Of a stretch of DNA of 64,000 nucleotides, positions 51,455 through 59,068 are shown in pieces. Numbering within the stretch: the first letter of the stretch is position 1; every line of letters starts with the position of its first letter. Origin of the DNA: JACRAV01 sp964571235 (GTDB lineage Bacteria > Zixibacteria > MSB-5A5 > GN15 > FEB-12); contig CAZNAI010000001.1 in NCBI GenBank assembly GCA_964571235.1, positions 186,001 to 250,000 of the forward strand, given 5' to 3'. The notes beneath the pieces were generated by a model. That model saw nothing but the letters and a program-made list of their open reading frames with translations, was not told where the DNA came from and searched no databases. Made by a program: the position numbers and the translations under genes.

Positions 51455-52828
51455 GTGGGGAAATTGAAAGTGGGGCTGATAAACGCAATTGCGATGAGTC
51501 TGACTCTCACGTTGAGTGCCGAAATCTCAGTGGCTCGTGAGATTCGAGCGAAAATTCTTCAGGAGAAATTGGGGAGGCTGTATTTCTCGGCGGGGAAAGA
51601 CGAAGATGTTTGGCCGGGGTGTAGGTGGCGATTATATCGGGATTCGACGGATACAATCAAATCAGTGTGCGAGGGAAGGATTGCGGAATCTTATGAGGGA
51701 GTGTCGATCAGTGATTCGATTGTGAATTTGCCAACACAGTTCACTTCATCGAGTATGGCGAGGATAGAGGCGGCGGATACGCTTCGAGAGACGATCGTGG
51801 GCGCGGCCTTTATCGACCGCATAGACGACGCTGTTTTCGGTAATGAGAGACTTTACAATGAGGCGGTCCGAGCACAGTATGTGCGATACTCAACAGATGA
51901 GCGGGGATCACCATTCGCGGATCAAAACGGGGTCGTGGTCAGGGTCGATCGCGCCGAGATTTATCCTATTGACATTATCTACAAAGTTGCGATCCACCCA
52001 CTAAGCTTCTATTCGCGTTGCAACGATCTTCCTCCGTTTCCGTTTTCCGAAACTCATGTTGAACTATCCTACTGGGAAACTCCCTGCACGAACGGAATGA
52101 GAGCCTTGAGTATCGATGCGTCATTCTTCGTCGCACTTATTCCGAATGTGTCTCGCCCGGTCAATCGCAACGCTTTGTTGACGACAGCGCTACGTTATCG
52201 AATCGACACTTCGCAAATCAACAATGCCTTCGAATTTGAGTCAGTGCCTCAGCTTAGTTTTCTGCCGGGTGCGCATTCGTATTCGGCGTTCACGGCTGAT
52301 ATCACTAAAGCGAAGAAACTGCTCAAGGAGAATAAAACTGCCGGAGCGTCGGTGTCCATTGATACCTACTCTCCCACTCTTAAATCAACTTCGCGATATA
52401 TACAGGGCACGCTCACGCAGGCCGGGTATGCCACAACGACCGTCGGTTGGAACGAGCCGGCCGATTTGCGGCTGGCAATTTTGCCTATCTACTCCGACTC
52501 GCCGTGGGTGGCACTACGCGAAGTGCTTACCTCTATCGCCAAAGACACAATCGCAAAAGACAAAGCGAATCAGCCGGTGCGGCTGGCCGATCAACTCCTC
52601 AACGATGCGTTGGCAACGAGTGACTCGACCCGACGTATTCAGTTATTGGAGCGGGTTGATCGAATGCTGATGGAAGATATCGGGGCCTTTCCGCTCTTTC
52701 GGCCAATCATCTATGTCTGTGCCAAAGAAGAAATCCGTGGGATCAAATTCGATAAAGACGGTCGGCTCGATTTGCGCTCGATCTATCGGTTGAAACTTCC
52801 GGGTGATTCGGCCGAGGTGAACAGATGA
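51455..52828 (+). CDS. SBP_bac_5-like periplasmic solute-binding protein coupled to a two-component system
   Basis: About 457 residues. The likely start is GTG 51455, 11 bp behind AAGGAG; GTG 51446 and ATG 51413 are alternatives. The signal peptide is VGLINAIAMSLTLTLSAEISVA. The mature part looks like a peptide/nickel-type substrate-binding protein: FVALIPNVSRPVNRNALLTTALRYRID and AKKLLKENKTAGASVSIDTY, then LLNDALATSDSTRRIQLLERVDRMLMEDIGAFPLFRP, which is close to the family C-terminus. The first 200 residues are diverged. No permease or ATPase gene accompanies it. It overlaps the kinase gene by 4 bp, so it probably works as a sensor accessory rather than in uptake. Confidence 0.7.
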   Translation: MGKLKVGLINAIAMSLTLTLSAEISVAREIRAKILQEKLGRLYFSAGKDEDVWPGCRWRLYRDSTDTIKSVCEGRIAESYEGVSISDSIVNLPTQFTSSSMARIEAADTLRETIVGAAFIDRIDDAVFGNERLYNEAVRAQYVRYSTDERGSPFADQNGVVVRVDRAEIYPIDIIYKVAIHPLSFYSRCNDLPPFPFSETHVELSYWETPCTNGMRALSIDASFFVALIPNVSRPVNRNALLTTALRYRIDTSQINNAFEFESVPQLSFLPGAHSYSAFTADITKAKKLLKENKTAGASVSIDTYSPTLKSTSRYIQGTLTQAGYATTTVGWNEPADLRLAILPIYSDSPWVALREVLTSIAKDTIAKDKANQPVRLADQLLNDALATSDSTRRIQLLERVDRMLMEDIGAFPLFRPIIYVCAKEEIRGIKFDKDGRLDLRSIYRLKLPGDSAEVNR

Positions 52829-54459
52829 CATTCACCGGGAGAATCCGCCTCTACCTTGTGCTTATTGCAGTCATTCCGCCGCTACTTATTCTGGCGGCGG
52901 TCTGGTACGAATCGAATGCCTACAATCAGCGCTGGCGGCAGACGACTGTCACCCAGCAGATTTCCACCTTTTCGTTTTTGCTGGCACAACGCGAAGAGAA
53001 TATTTCAAGACTACTCAAAGACAATGCCGCGGCATATGACTGGCCAAAGTTCACGGCCGGAACTTCACGACGCACCCGGATTACCCCGCCGAGCGAATTG
53101 ATTGGCGGCGGGCTGGATTTTCTGGAGCTGATTGATTCTTCAGGCAAAGTGCTATGGAGTCGCGGTCGCCCGGAACTGGTTGGCGATCAGATCGCAATTC
53201 CGCGCGATTCGCAGGGAACGCCAACGCCGTTTTTGACGAAGATCGAAATTGATCACGACGGTCACCATGCGGCAATTTCGACCTGGCTTGATATCGATTC
53301 GTCTGTTCGACTGTACGGCGGCACATATCTGGACAATCAATTCCTGTCACTCTTGGTGACACTGATGGATGCGACGGTCGATTTACATTACTTCGACACC
53401 GACTCGGTCAATCAGGCGCTGGCACGGCTCAAGCCGCGCGAATTGTACGAGCAGGACGGCGACCTGATGACTGTCTTGATGGGTGGCGCCGAGAGTGGGT
53501 TCTTTTTGACTGCGACATATTCCCCCGAACAACGCCTTCCCCAATTTCTGACCCTTTATATCGTGGCGATTGTAGTGGGGTTGTTTGCCATCGGGTTCGC
53601 GGTTGCGCTTGCCTGGAGTTTGGCACGACGAGCCGATCTTGAACTGAACAATCTGCTCGCGGCAACTGAGCGAGTGGCGCGAGGAGATTTGCAGACGCCG
53701 CTCTTTGCATACGACACCGGTGAGTTCTCGCGGCTGGCCGACGGCCTTTCGGATATGATCGCAAAGCTCCGCCGATCACAGGAGCGGCTTTCGGCCACCG
53801 AACGTATCGCCGCATGGCAGGTGATGGGACGAAAGATAGCGCATGAGATCAAAAATCCGCTCACGCCGATTTCGATTTCGACCGACGACCTTCGACGCTC
53901 ATACAGCGAAGGGCGGGCCGACTTTGGCAATATCCTGACCGAGTGCACGACGACCATTCGCACCGAAATCACCCGCATGACCCGCCTTCTCGATCAATTT
54001 GTCGCGTTTGCGCGAATGCCTGCACCGGTAATGGCGACGGTGGAAGTGAGTTTAGTCGTGAAAGAGATTCAATCCCTCTATCGAACGGATATCGAGTCGG
54101 GGAAATTGGAAATTCAAATCGAATCGACCAGACGGTCTCTGCTTTGTGATCCAGAGCAGATCAAACAATTGCTCATAAACCTGATCAAGAACGGGCGCGA
54201 GACCGGTGAGGGAAAAGTAGTGGTACGTTTGATTGACATCGACAAGGCGATTCAAATAGTCGTTGAGGACTCAGGCCCCGGTTTTTCGCCGGAGAAACTT
54301 GCCAATCCGTTTGAACCGTATGTGTCGACCAAGAAAGACGGATCGGGACTTGGCCTGGTCATTTGCCAGCGGATTGCGATCGATCATGGCGGAACGATCG
54401 AGTTGTACAACAGAACTGAAGGAGGGGCGGGAGTGCGAGTCGTTCTCCCGCAGGTATAA
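52825..54459 (+). CDS. NtrY-like membrane sensor histidine kinase
   Basis: A 544-residue kinase. Membrane segments lie at about residues 7-27 and 243-268 and enclose a ~215-residue periplasmic sensor. A HAMP linker (LAATERVARGDLQTPL), the HisKA dimerisation domain with H340 in AHEIKNPLTPI, and the ATPase domain (NLIKNG, DSGPGF, GSGLGL) follow. The A-H-E-I-K-N-P-L-T-P-I version of the H-box is that of NtrY. The periplasmic sensor could meet the solute-binding protein encoded just upstream (4-bp overlap). Its stop shares a base with the response-regulator ATG. Confidence 0.9.
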   Translation: MTFTGRIRLYLVLIAVIPPLLILAAVWYESNAYNQRWRQTTVTQQISTFSFLLAQREENISRLLKDNAAAYDWPKFTAGTSRRTRITPPSELIGGGLDFLELIDSSGKVLWSRGRPELVGDQIAIPRDSQGTPTPFLTKIEIDHDGHHAAISTWLDIDSSVRLYGGTYLDNQFLSLLVTLMDATVDLHYFDTDSVNQALARLKPRELYEQDGDLMTVLMGGAESGFFLTATYSPEQRLPQFLTLYIVAIVVGLFAIGFAVALAWSLARRADLELNNLLAATERVARGDLQTPLFAYDTGEFSRLADGLSDMIAKLRRSQERLSATERIAAWQVMGRKIAHEIKNPLTPISISTDDLRRSYSEGRADFGNILTECTTTIRTEITRMTRLLDQFVAFARMPAPVMATVEVSLVVKEIQSLYRTDIESGKLEIQIESTRRSLLCDPEQIKQLLINLIKNGRETGEGKVVVRLIDIDKAIQIVVEDSGPGFSPEKLANPFEPYVSTKKDGSGLGLVICQRIAIDHGGTIELYNRTEGGAGVRVVLPQV

Positions 54460-55772
54460 TGGCGCGCATACTGGTAATCGACGACGAGGGGGCGATCCGC
54501 GCGACACTGAAATCGGCGCTGGATAAACGCGGACATCAGACAGTTACCGCCGCGACCGCCAAAGAGGGACTGGAGTTTGCCTCGGCCGGATTCGATGTCA
54601 TCTTTCTGGATGTCATGTTGCCGGACAAAAGTGGAATGGAACTACTACCGGAACTGCTGACCAAGTTCCCACAAACGGCAGTAGTTGTCATTTCGGGACA
54701 TGCGGATATCGACACGGCCGTGAGCGCGATCCGGGCGGGAGCGTATGACTTTATCGAAAAGCCGCTTTCGTTGGATCGGATACTCGTAACGGTCGACAAC
54801 GCAATTATCGCCGGGCAACTGCGGACTGAAAACAAGCGGCTTTCAAAAATTATCTACGGCGACATTGTGGGACAGTCGCCATCGGTCCGGAAAGTGATCG
54901 ACGATGTCAATCGCTCGGCCCCAAAAGCAACCCGGTTCTTGCTCCTCGGCGAGAATGGAACCGGCAAGGAACTGGTGGCGAATCTGATTCACCGTGCCGG
55001 CAAGAATTCGAGCGGGCCGTTTGTGCCGGTCAATTGCGCGGCGTTGCCATCGGAATTGGTTGAGTCGGAACTTTTCGGGCATACGGTAGGCGCGTTCACT
55101 GGCGCGACTAAGACGCGCAAAGGGCGATTTGTGGAAGCCAATGGCGGGAGCATCTTCTTAGATGAAATCAGCGAGATGCCGCTTGAAGCCCAGGCGAAGA
55201 TTCTGCGGGTGATCGAGACACAGGAAGTGACACCGGTTGGAGGAGAGAATTCGATAGCAGTGCAATGTACGATTATCGCCGCCTCGAACCGGGATTTGAG
55301 TAAACTTGTAAGTGAAGGAAAGTTCCGGCAGGATTTGTACTACCGGTTGAATGTGGTTACGTTCACCCTTCCCCCATTGCGTGAGCGCCCTGGCGATCTG
55401 GCGATTTTGAGCGACCATTTCTTGAAGAGATTTGCTCGTGAAACCGGCGGGCAGGCCAAACAGTTGTCGGCTGACGCAATTGAGTTTCTCGCTCGTCTTC
55501 GTTTCCCGGGAAATGTCCGGGAGCTGAAAAACCTGATGGAACGGGTGAATATTTACTGCGACTCACTTGAAATTTCGGCCACTGACCTTGGAAGACTACT
55601 TCCCCACGAGGATGCGGACTCGCCGACCACGCTCAAAGAGGCGGTGGATAAATTTGAGCAGGATCAGATCAAGCGGGCGATAGCGCGGGCGGGCGGGAAT
55701 ATGACCGAAGCGGCGAGGCAGTTGGGGCTGGAGCGTTCGCATTTGTATAAGAAGCTCAAGAGGTCTGAGTAG
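54459..55772 (+). CDS. sigma-54-dependent response regulator (NtrC/NtrX family)
   Basis: A 437-residue three-domain regulator. Receiver domain with D8/D9 and the phospho-acceptor D51 (IFLDVML); AAA+ domain with Walker A GENGTGKE, the sigma-54-contact loop GAFTGA and Walker B SIFLDE; C-terminal Fis-type helix-turn-helix (MTEAARQLGLERSHLYKKLK). The intact GAFTGA shows that it can activate sigma-54 promoters. It is coupled to the kinase. rpoN lies less than 1 kb away on the opposite strand. The paired palindromes at 51317 and 51383 are candidates for its own binding sites. Confidence 0.93.
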   Translation: MARILVIDDEGAIRATLKSALDKRGHQTVTAATAKEGLEFASAGFDVIFLDVMLPDKSGMELLPELLTKFPQTAVVVISGHADIDTAVSAIRAGAYDFIEKPLSLDRILVTVDNAIIAGQLRTENKRLSKIIYGDIVGQSPSVRKVIDDVNRSAPKATRFLLLGENGTGKELVANLIHRAGKNSSGPFVPVNCAALPSELVESELFGHTVGAFTGATKTRKGRFVEANGGSIFLDEISEMPLEAQAKILRVIETQEVTPVGGENSIAVQCTIIAASNRDLSKLVSEGKFRQDLYYRLNVVTFTLPPLRERPGDLAILSDHFLKRFARETGGQAKQLSADAIEFLARLRFPGNVRELKNLMERVNIYCDSLEISATDLGRLLPHEDADSPTTLKEAVDKFEQDQIKRAIARAGGNMTEAARQLGLERSHLYKKLKRSE

Positions 55773-55809
55773 CGCACGCTCGGGGTGAAGTCGGTTTGTG
55801 GTGGTCTTT

Positions 55810-55885
55810 GTAGGTCAGCCTCCTCGCGAGGCTGACATTCCGTTGGAACAAGTAGGACGTCAGAGTCACAAGGACCGTGACCTAC
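55810..55885. repeat. nested inverted repeat
   Basis: A 9-bp hairpin GTCAGCCTC-CTCGC-GAGGCTGAC (55814-55836) is flanked by an outer 8-bp pair GTAGGTCA (55810-55817) and TGACCTAC (55878-55885), with looser similarity extending outward on both sides. It resembles a small non-coding mobile or REP-like element and lies next to the repeats at 55917-56053. Confidence 0.6.
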
Positions 55886-55916
55886 CACGAAGACAATTTG
55901 CCGCGCACAGGAAAGA

Positions 55917-55993
55917 GCCGTCGGGTGAGGACGCCCGACGGCACGATATTTCCACCATACAAAATGCCGTCAGGTGGGGGCACCTGACGGCAC
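55917..55993. repeat. pair of palindromic REP-like units, locus B
   Basis: Unit 1 (55917-55944) has arms GCCGTCGGGTG / CGCCCGACGGC; unit 2 (55966-55993) has arms GCCGTCAGGTG / CACCTGACGGC and is identical over 28 bp to 50065-50092. The sequence before unit 1 (GCGCACAG-GAAAG) also matches that before the copy at 50065 (GCGCACAG-AAAAG), so the repeat is longer than the hairpin. Confidence 0.85.
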
Positions 55994-56008
55994 AACAAAA
56001 TACAATAC

Positions 56009-56053
56009 GAGATTGCTTCGTCGCTCCGAGGACGTCGCTCCTCGCAACGACAG
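56009..56053. repeat. dispersed-repeat-like element (GAGATTGCTTCGTCG type)
   Basis: GAGATTGCTTCGTCGCTCC followed by GTCGCTCCTCGCAACGACAG. This wording, a GC-rich imperfect palindrome built from TCGTCGCTC / TCGCTCCTCGC, is of a kind seen as high-copy intergenic repeats in several uncultured bacterial lineages. Only one copy is in the window, so repeat status is inferred. Confidence 0.45.
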
Positions 56054-56077
56054 ATAAAATCTCCTGTCCGCTCCAAA

Positions 56078-56437
56078 TTACACATCCACCTCATCGGGAT
56101 TAGTTTTCGGGCGGGTGTGGCTTTCGGTGGCGGCGTTGATTTTTTCCGGCTGGCGGAGTTTGAGTTTCCCTTTGTGCTTTTTGAGCTGGCTTTTCAGTTT
56201 GTCGACCGCCTGATCAATGGATAGGTACATATCTTCGGTTTCGCCGCTGGCTTTAAGCGTAGTATTGTAGACTTTGACGGTTATCTCCGCCAGTTTGCGA
56301 TGTTTCTCGACTTCAAGTTCGATTTCGGCAGAGACAATATTATCAAAAAAGCGTTTGAGCGATTCCATCTCCTTTTCGGCGCGTGTGCGCAGTTCCGGGG
56401 TCAGATCGAAATGCCGGGCAGTTATCTTTGTATGCAT
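56078..56437 (-). CDS. hpf: ribosome hibernation promoting factor (HPF)
   Basis: A 119-residue HPF/YfiA-family protein that binds the 30S subunit and inactivates ribosomes under starvation. MHTKITARHFDLTPELRTRAEKEMESLKRFFD and ETEDMYLSIDQAVDKLKSQLKKHKGK follow the family pattern; a short tail follows, but the long C-terminal dimerisation domain is missing, so it is the short form. The frame extends to 56512, but ATG 56437 is preceded by AAAGGAG. It lies downstream of rpoN, as in many bacteria, with its own predicted promoter. Confidence 0.92.
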   Translation of the reverse strand: MHTKITARHFDLTPELRTRAEKEMESLKRFFDNIVSAEIELEVEKHRKLAEITVKVYNTTLKASGETEDMYLSIDQAVDKLKSQLKKHKGKLKLRQPEKINAATESHTRPKTNPDEVDV

Positions 56438-56524
56438 GGTAAAAGCTCCTTTCCATGCGGTCGGTATGGTGCTATCGGCAAGTGGCGTGTTACCCACTCG
56501 CCGGAAAACCAACTGTCACTACTT

Positions 56525-56554
56525 ATAATCAAAGCAATTCCGAAAGTTCGTCAA
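56525..56554 (-). promoter_or_regulatory. predicted promoter of hpf
   Basis: Minus strand TTGACG (56554-56549), 18-bp spacer, GATTAT (56530-56525). Transcription would start near 56518, leaving an 80-nt leader before hpf. It lies just downstream of the rpoN-hpf hairpin, so hpf can be transcribed apart from rpoN. Confidence 0.4.
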
Positions 56555-56570
56555 CATAAACCTCGGCCGG

Positions 56571-56589
56571 GAGGCCACTAAGTGGCCTC
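56571..56589 (-). terminator. hairpin between rpoN and hpf
   Basis: GAGGCCACT / AGTGGCCTC, a near-perfect palindrome of 19 bases (7-bp stem with a 5-base loop in practice), 42 bp after the rpoN stop. No T-run follows closely, so it is a weak terminator, an attenuator or an mRNA-processing site. Confidence 0.4.
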
Positions 56590-56631
56590 AGTCCGGTTGT
56601 GATTGTGCGGTAGCGGCTTGCGAGGGATCGC

Positions 56632-58041
56632 TCAGGAGGCCACGGTGGTCCGTTTGCGGAAACGGGCCGGTTTAATGCCAAGCTCTTCGCGGTACTTGGT
56701 TACTGTGCGACGGGCCAGTTTGATCCCTTCGTTATTGAGCAAACGAAAGATCTCCTGATCGGAAAGCGGCGTTTCGGCGTTTTCGGCAGTGATGATTTCT
56801 TCGATCCGCTGTTTGACTGTCCGCTTGGACATGTCTTCGCCTTCTTCCATCGCGATACCGGTATTGAAGAAGTGTTTGATCTCGTAGACACCGAGCGGCG
56901 TCTGGACATATTTGCCCGACGATACGCGGCTTATGGTGGCGACATTCATGCTGACTTTGTTGGCGATTTCTTCCATGATCAGCGGCTTGAGAAAGGCCTC
57001 GCCTTTTTCGAACCACTCTTTTTGTTCCTCGACGATCGATTCCATAACCCGAATCATGGTAGTCCGGCGCTGATTAATCGCGTTTAAGAGCCAGCGAGCC
57101 TGTTCGAGTTTTTGGCGGACATAGTCTTTGGTGCCGTCGTCGGAGTGGTTGCCGCGTTTGATCAGGTCTTTGTACCCGGCGTTGATTCGCAGGCGGGGGA
57201 CATTCTTGTCATTGTGGAAAACGACATATTCGTCGCCGTAGCGCTCAACCACCAAATCGGGTGTTACCGAGAGAGCGCCGGCGTCGAAACGGCCGTGGGC
57301 CGGTGTCGGCGAGAGGCCTTTGATGACCTCCATCGCTTTTTCAGCCCGCTCAAAGGGAACGTTGAGCATTTTGGCAAGCTGGTGTATTGATTTCTTCTCA
57401 AGATCGTTTAGGTGGTCGTGGACAATCCGCCAGGCCAGCGAGTTTTCAAGCCCGCGCTCTTTGAGCTGGGCAAGAAGTGATTCGCGAAGATTGCGTGAGC
57501 CGACACCGGTCGGGTCAAAACGCTGAATCTTGTCAAGGACCGGTTCGATGTCCGAGATTTCGACTTTCAATTCGGAGGCCATCTCGGCGACACTGATCGC
57601 CAGGTAACCATCGGAACGAATATTCCCGATGATGTACTCGCCAATTTGATGCTCAAGCTCAGATAGGCGCAAGAAAGCAAGCTGTTCCATCAGGTGATCA
57701 TACAGACTGACCGCACCGGTGGCGGTACCCTCGAGCCGGTCTTCGTCTCCCTCGCGCTGATCGCGGACTTTGTACCCCTCGTCGTCATCCTGGAGGTAGT
57801 CGTCCCAGTCGATCTTCTCTTTGTCTTCGTCGGTTTTGGTCTCGGTCATGTCGACTTCGGGCTCGTCGGGGGATTCCTGACTGAGCTCGAGTTCGTCGAT
57901 TTCTTCAAGGAGCGGATTGATGGACAGCTCATGCCGGAGGGTTTGCTCCAGCTTGAGGATGGGCATCTGGAGCATTTTCAGCGACTGGATGAGCTGGGGG
58001 GCCAGTTTCTGCTGAAGTCTGAGTTGGAGGCCAAGTTTCAT
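56632..58041 (-). CDS. rpoN: RNA polymerase sigma-54 factor
   Basis: A full-length 469-residue sigma-54. Region I is the glutamine-rich QRLQQKLAPQLIQSLKMLQMP start; region II is acidic (about residues 50-95); the core-binding and DNA-binding region III follows. The RpoN box ARRTVTKYRE stands at 443-452. It works only with AAA+ activators such as the response regulator at 54459. Gene order lptB-rpoN-hpf is the widespread conserved arrangement. Confidence 0.96.
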   Translation of the reverse strand: MKLGLQLRLQQKLAPQLIQSLKMLQMPILKLEQTLRHELSINPLLEEIDELELSQESPDEPEVDMTETKTDEDKEKIDWDDYLQDDDEGYKVRDQREGDEDRLEGTATGAVSLYDHLMEQLAFLRLSELEHQIGEYIIGNIRSDGYLAISVAEMASELKVEISDIEPVLDKIQRFDPTGVGSRNLRESLLAQLKERGLENSLAWRIVHDHLNDLEKKSIHQLAKMLNVPFERAEKAMEVIKGLSPTPAHGRFDAGALSVTPDLVVERYGDEYVVFHNDKNVPRLRINAGYKDLIKRGNHSDDGTKDYVRQKLEQARWLLNAINQRRTTMIRVMESIVEEQKEWFEKGEAFLKPLIMEEIANKVSMNVATISRVSSGKYVQTPLGVYEIKHFFNTGIAMEEGEDMSKRTVKQRIEEIITAENAETPLSDQEIFRLLNNEGIKLARRTVTKYREELGIKPARFRKRTTVAS

Positions 58042-58181
58042 CGGTACGCCTTATGTCCATCGACCGTGGTCCGGCCGAACTGATCTCGCTATTCTTTCTC
58101 TTACTATCGGTTCACCGCGCCGAGTGATTTACCGGCGCCGGGTGAATCGTTCAGTATTTCAACAATCGATCAAGCGATCAA

Positions 58182-58907
58182 TTAATTGAGCTTAAACTTC
58201 TCTCCCAGATAGATCTTGCGGGCTTCCGGGTCATTGGCCAAAAATTCGGAGGTGCCATCCTTGAGAATCGCGCCGTCGCACATAATGTACGCCCGACTAC
58301 AGATTGACAGAGTTTCACGTACGTTATGGTCAGTGATCAAAACCCCCAGTCCCCGCTCGGTAAGTCGGGCAATGATCTTCTGAATATCTTCAACCGCGAT
58401 CGGGTCGATCCCGGCAAAAGGTTCGTCCAAGAGTATGAACTTGGGCTCAGTGACCAGTGCGCGGGTTATTTCAACGCGTCGGCGCTCGCCGCCGGAGAGG
58501 GTGTAGGCCTTGTTCTTGCGCAAGTGGGCGATATCGAGTTCGCGCAGGAGATCTTCAAGCCGTTCTTTGCGCTGGCGACGGCTAAGCTTGCGGAATTGCA
58601 GGATTGCCATGACATTTTGTTCGACCGTAAGTTTTCGGAAAACAGAGGCCTCCTGCGCCAGGTAGCCGATGCCGAGTCCCGCCCTACGGTACATCGGCCA
58701 GCGCGAGATATTGTCTTCACCCAAAAATACCTGCCCTGAGTCAGGGCGAATGAAGCCGATAATCATATAAAACGTGGTGGTCTTTCCGGCCCCGTTTGGG
58801 CCCAAGAGCCCGACCACCTCGCCGGGATGGACCTCGATGGAGACATCGCTGACGACGGCTCGTTTACGATAGTATTTGACCAGATTTCGGGATCGTAGGA
58901 TGACCAT
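58182..58907 (-). CDS. lptB: LPS export ABC transporter ATP-binding protein LptB
   Basis: A 241-residue ATPase with Walker A GPNGAGKTT, signature LSGGERRR, Walker B FILLDEPFAGIDPIAV and the LptB-typical C-terminus KIYLGEKFKLN. LptB energises extraction of lipopolysaccharide from the inner membrane with LptF/LptG. It heads the lptB-rpoN-hpf block, with a 140-bp gap before rpoN. No lptA or lptC gene lies upstream; the neighbouring divergent gene is a TPR lipoprotein. Its presence supports a lipopolysaccharide-bearing outer membrane. Confidence 0.95.
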   Translation of the reverse strand: MVILRSRNLVKYYRKRAVVSDVSIEVHPGEVVGLLGPNGAGKTTTFYMIIGFIRPDSGQVFLGEDNISRWPMYRRAGLGIGYLAQEASVFRKLTVEQNVMAILQFRKLSRRQRKERLEDLLRELDIAHLRKNKAYTLSGGERRRVEITRALVTEPKFILLDEPFAGIDPIAVEDIQKIIARLTERGLGVLITDHNVRETLSICSRAYIMCDGAILKDGTSEFLANDPEARKIYLGEKFKLN

Positions 58908-59068
58908 GGCTACTCAATATATACACCTGTTTATACCCTGATACAAAAACTATTATCCTCCACAGCATGAAATTTGCTACCCTCTTGAAAATTCTTTTGC
59001 GACAGGAAGATAAGTGATTACTTTGCCTGTCTGATCGACGCCCTAACCCGTAGTATTGCAAAGGACAT

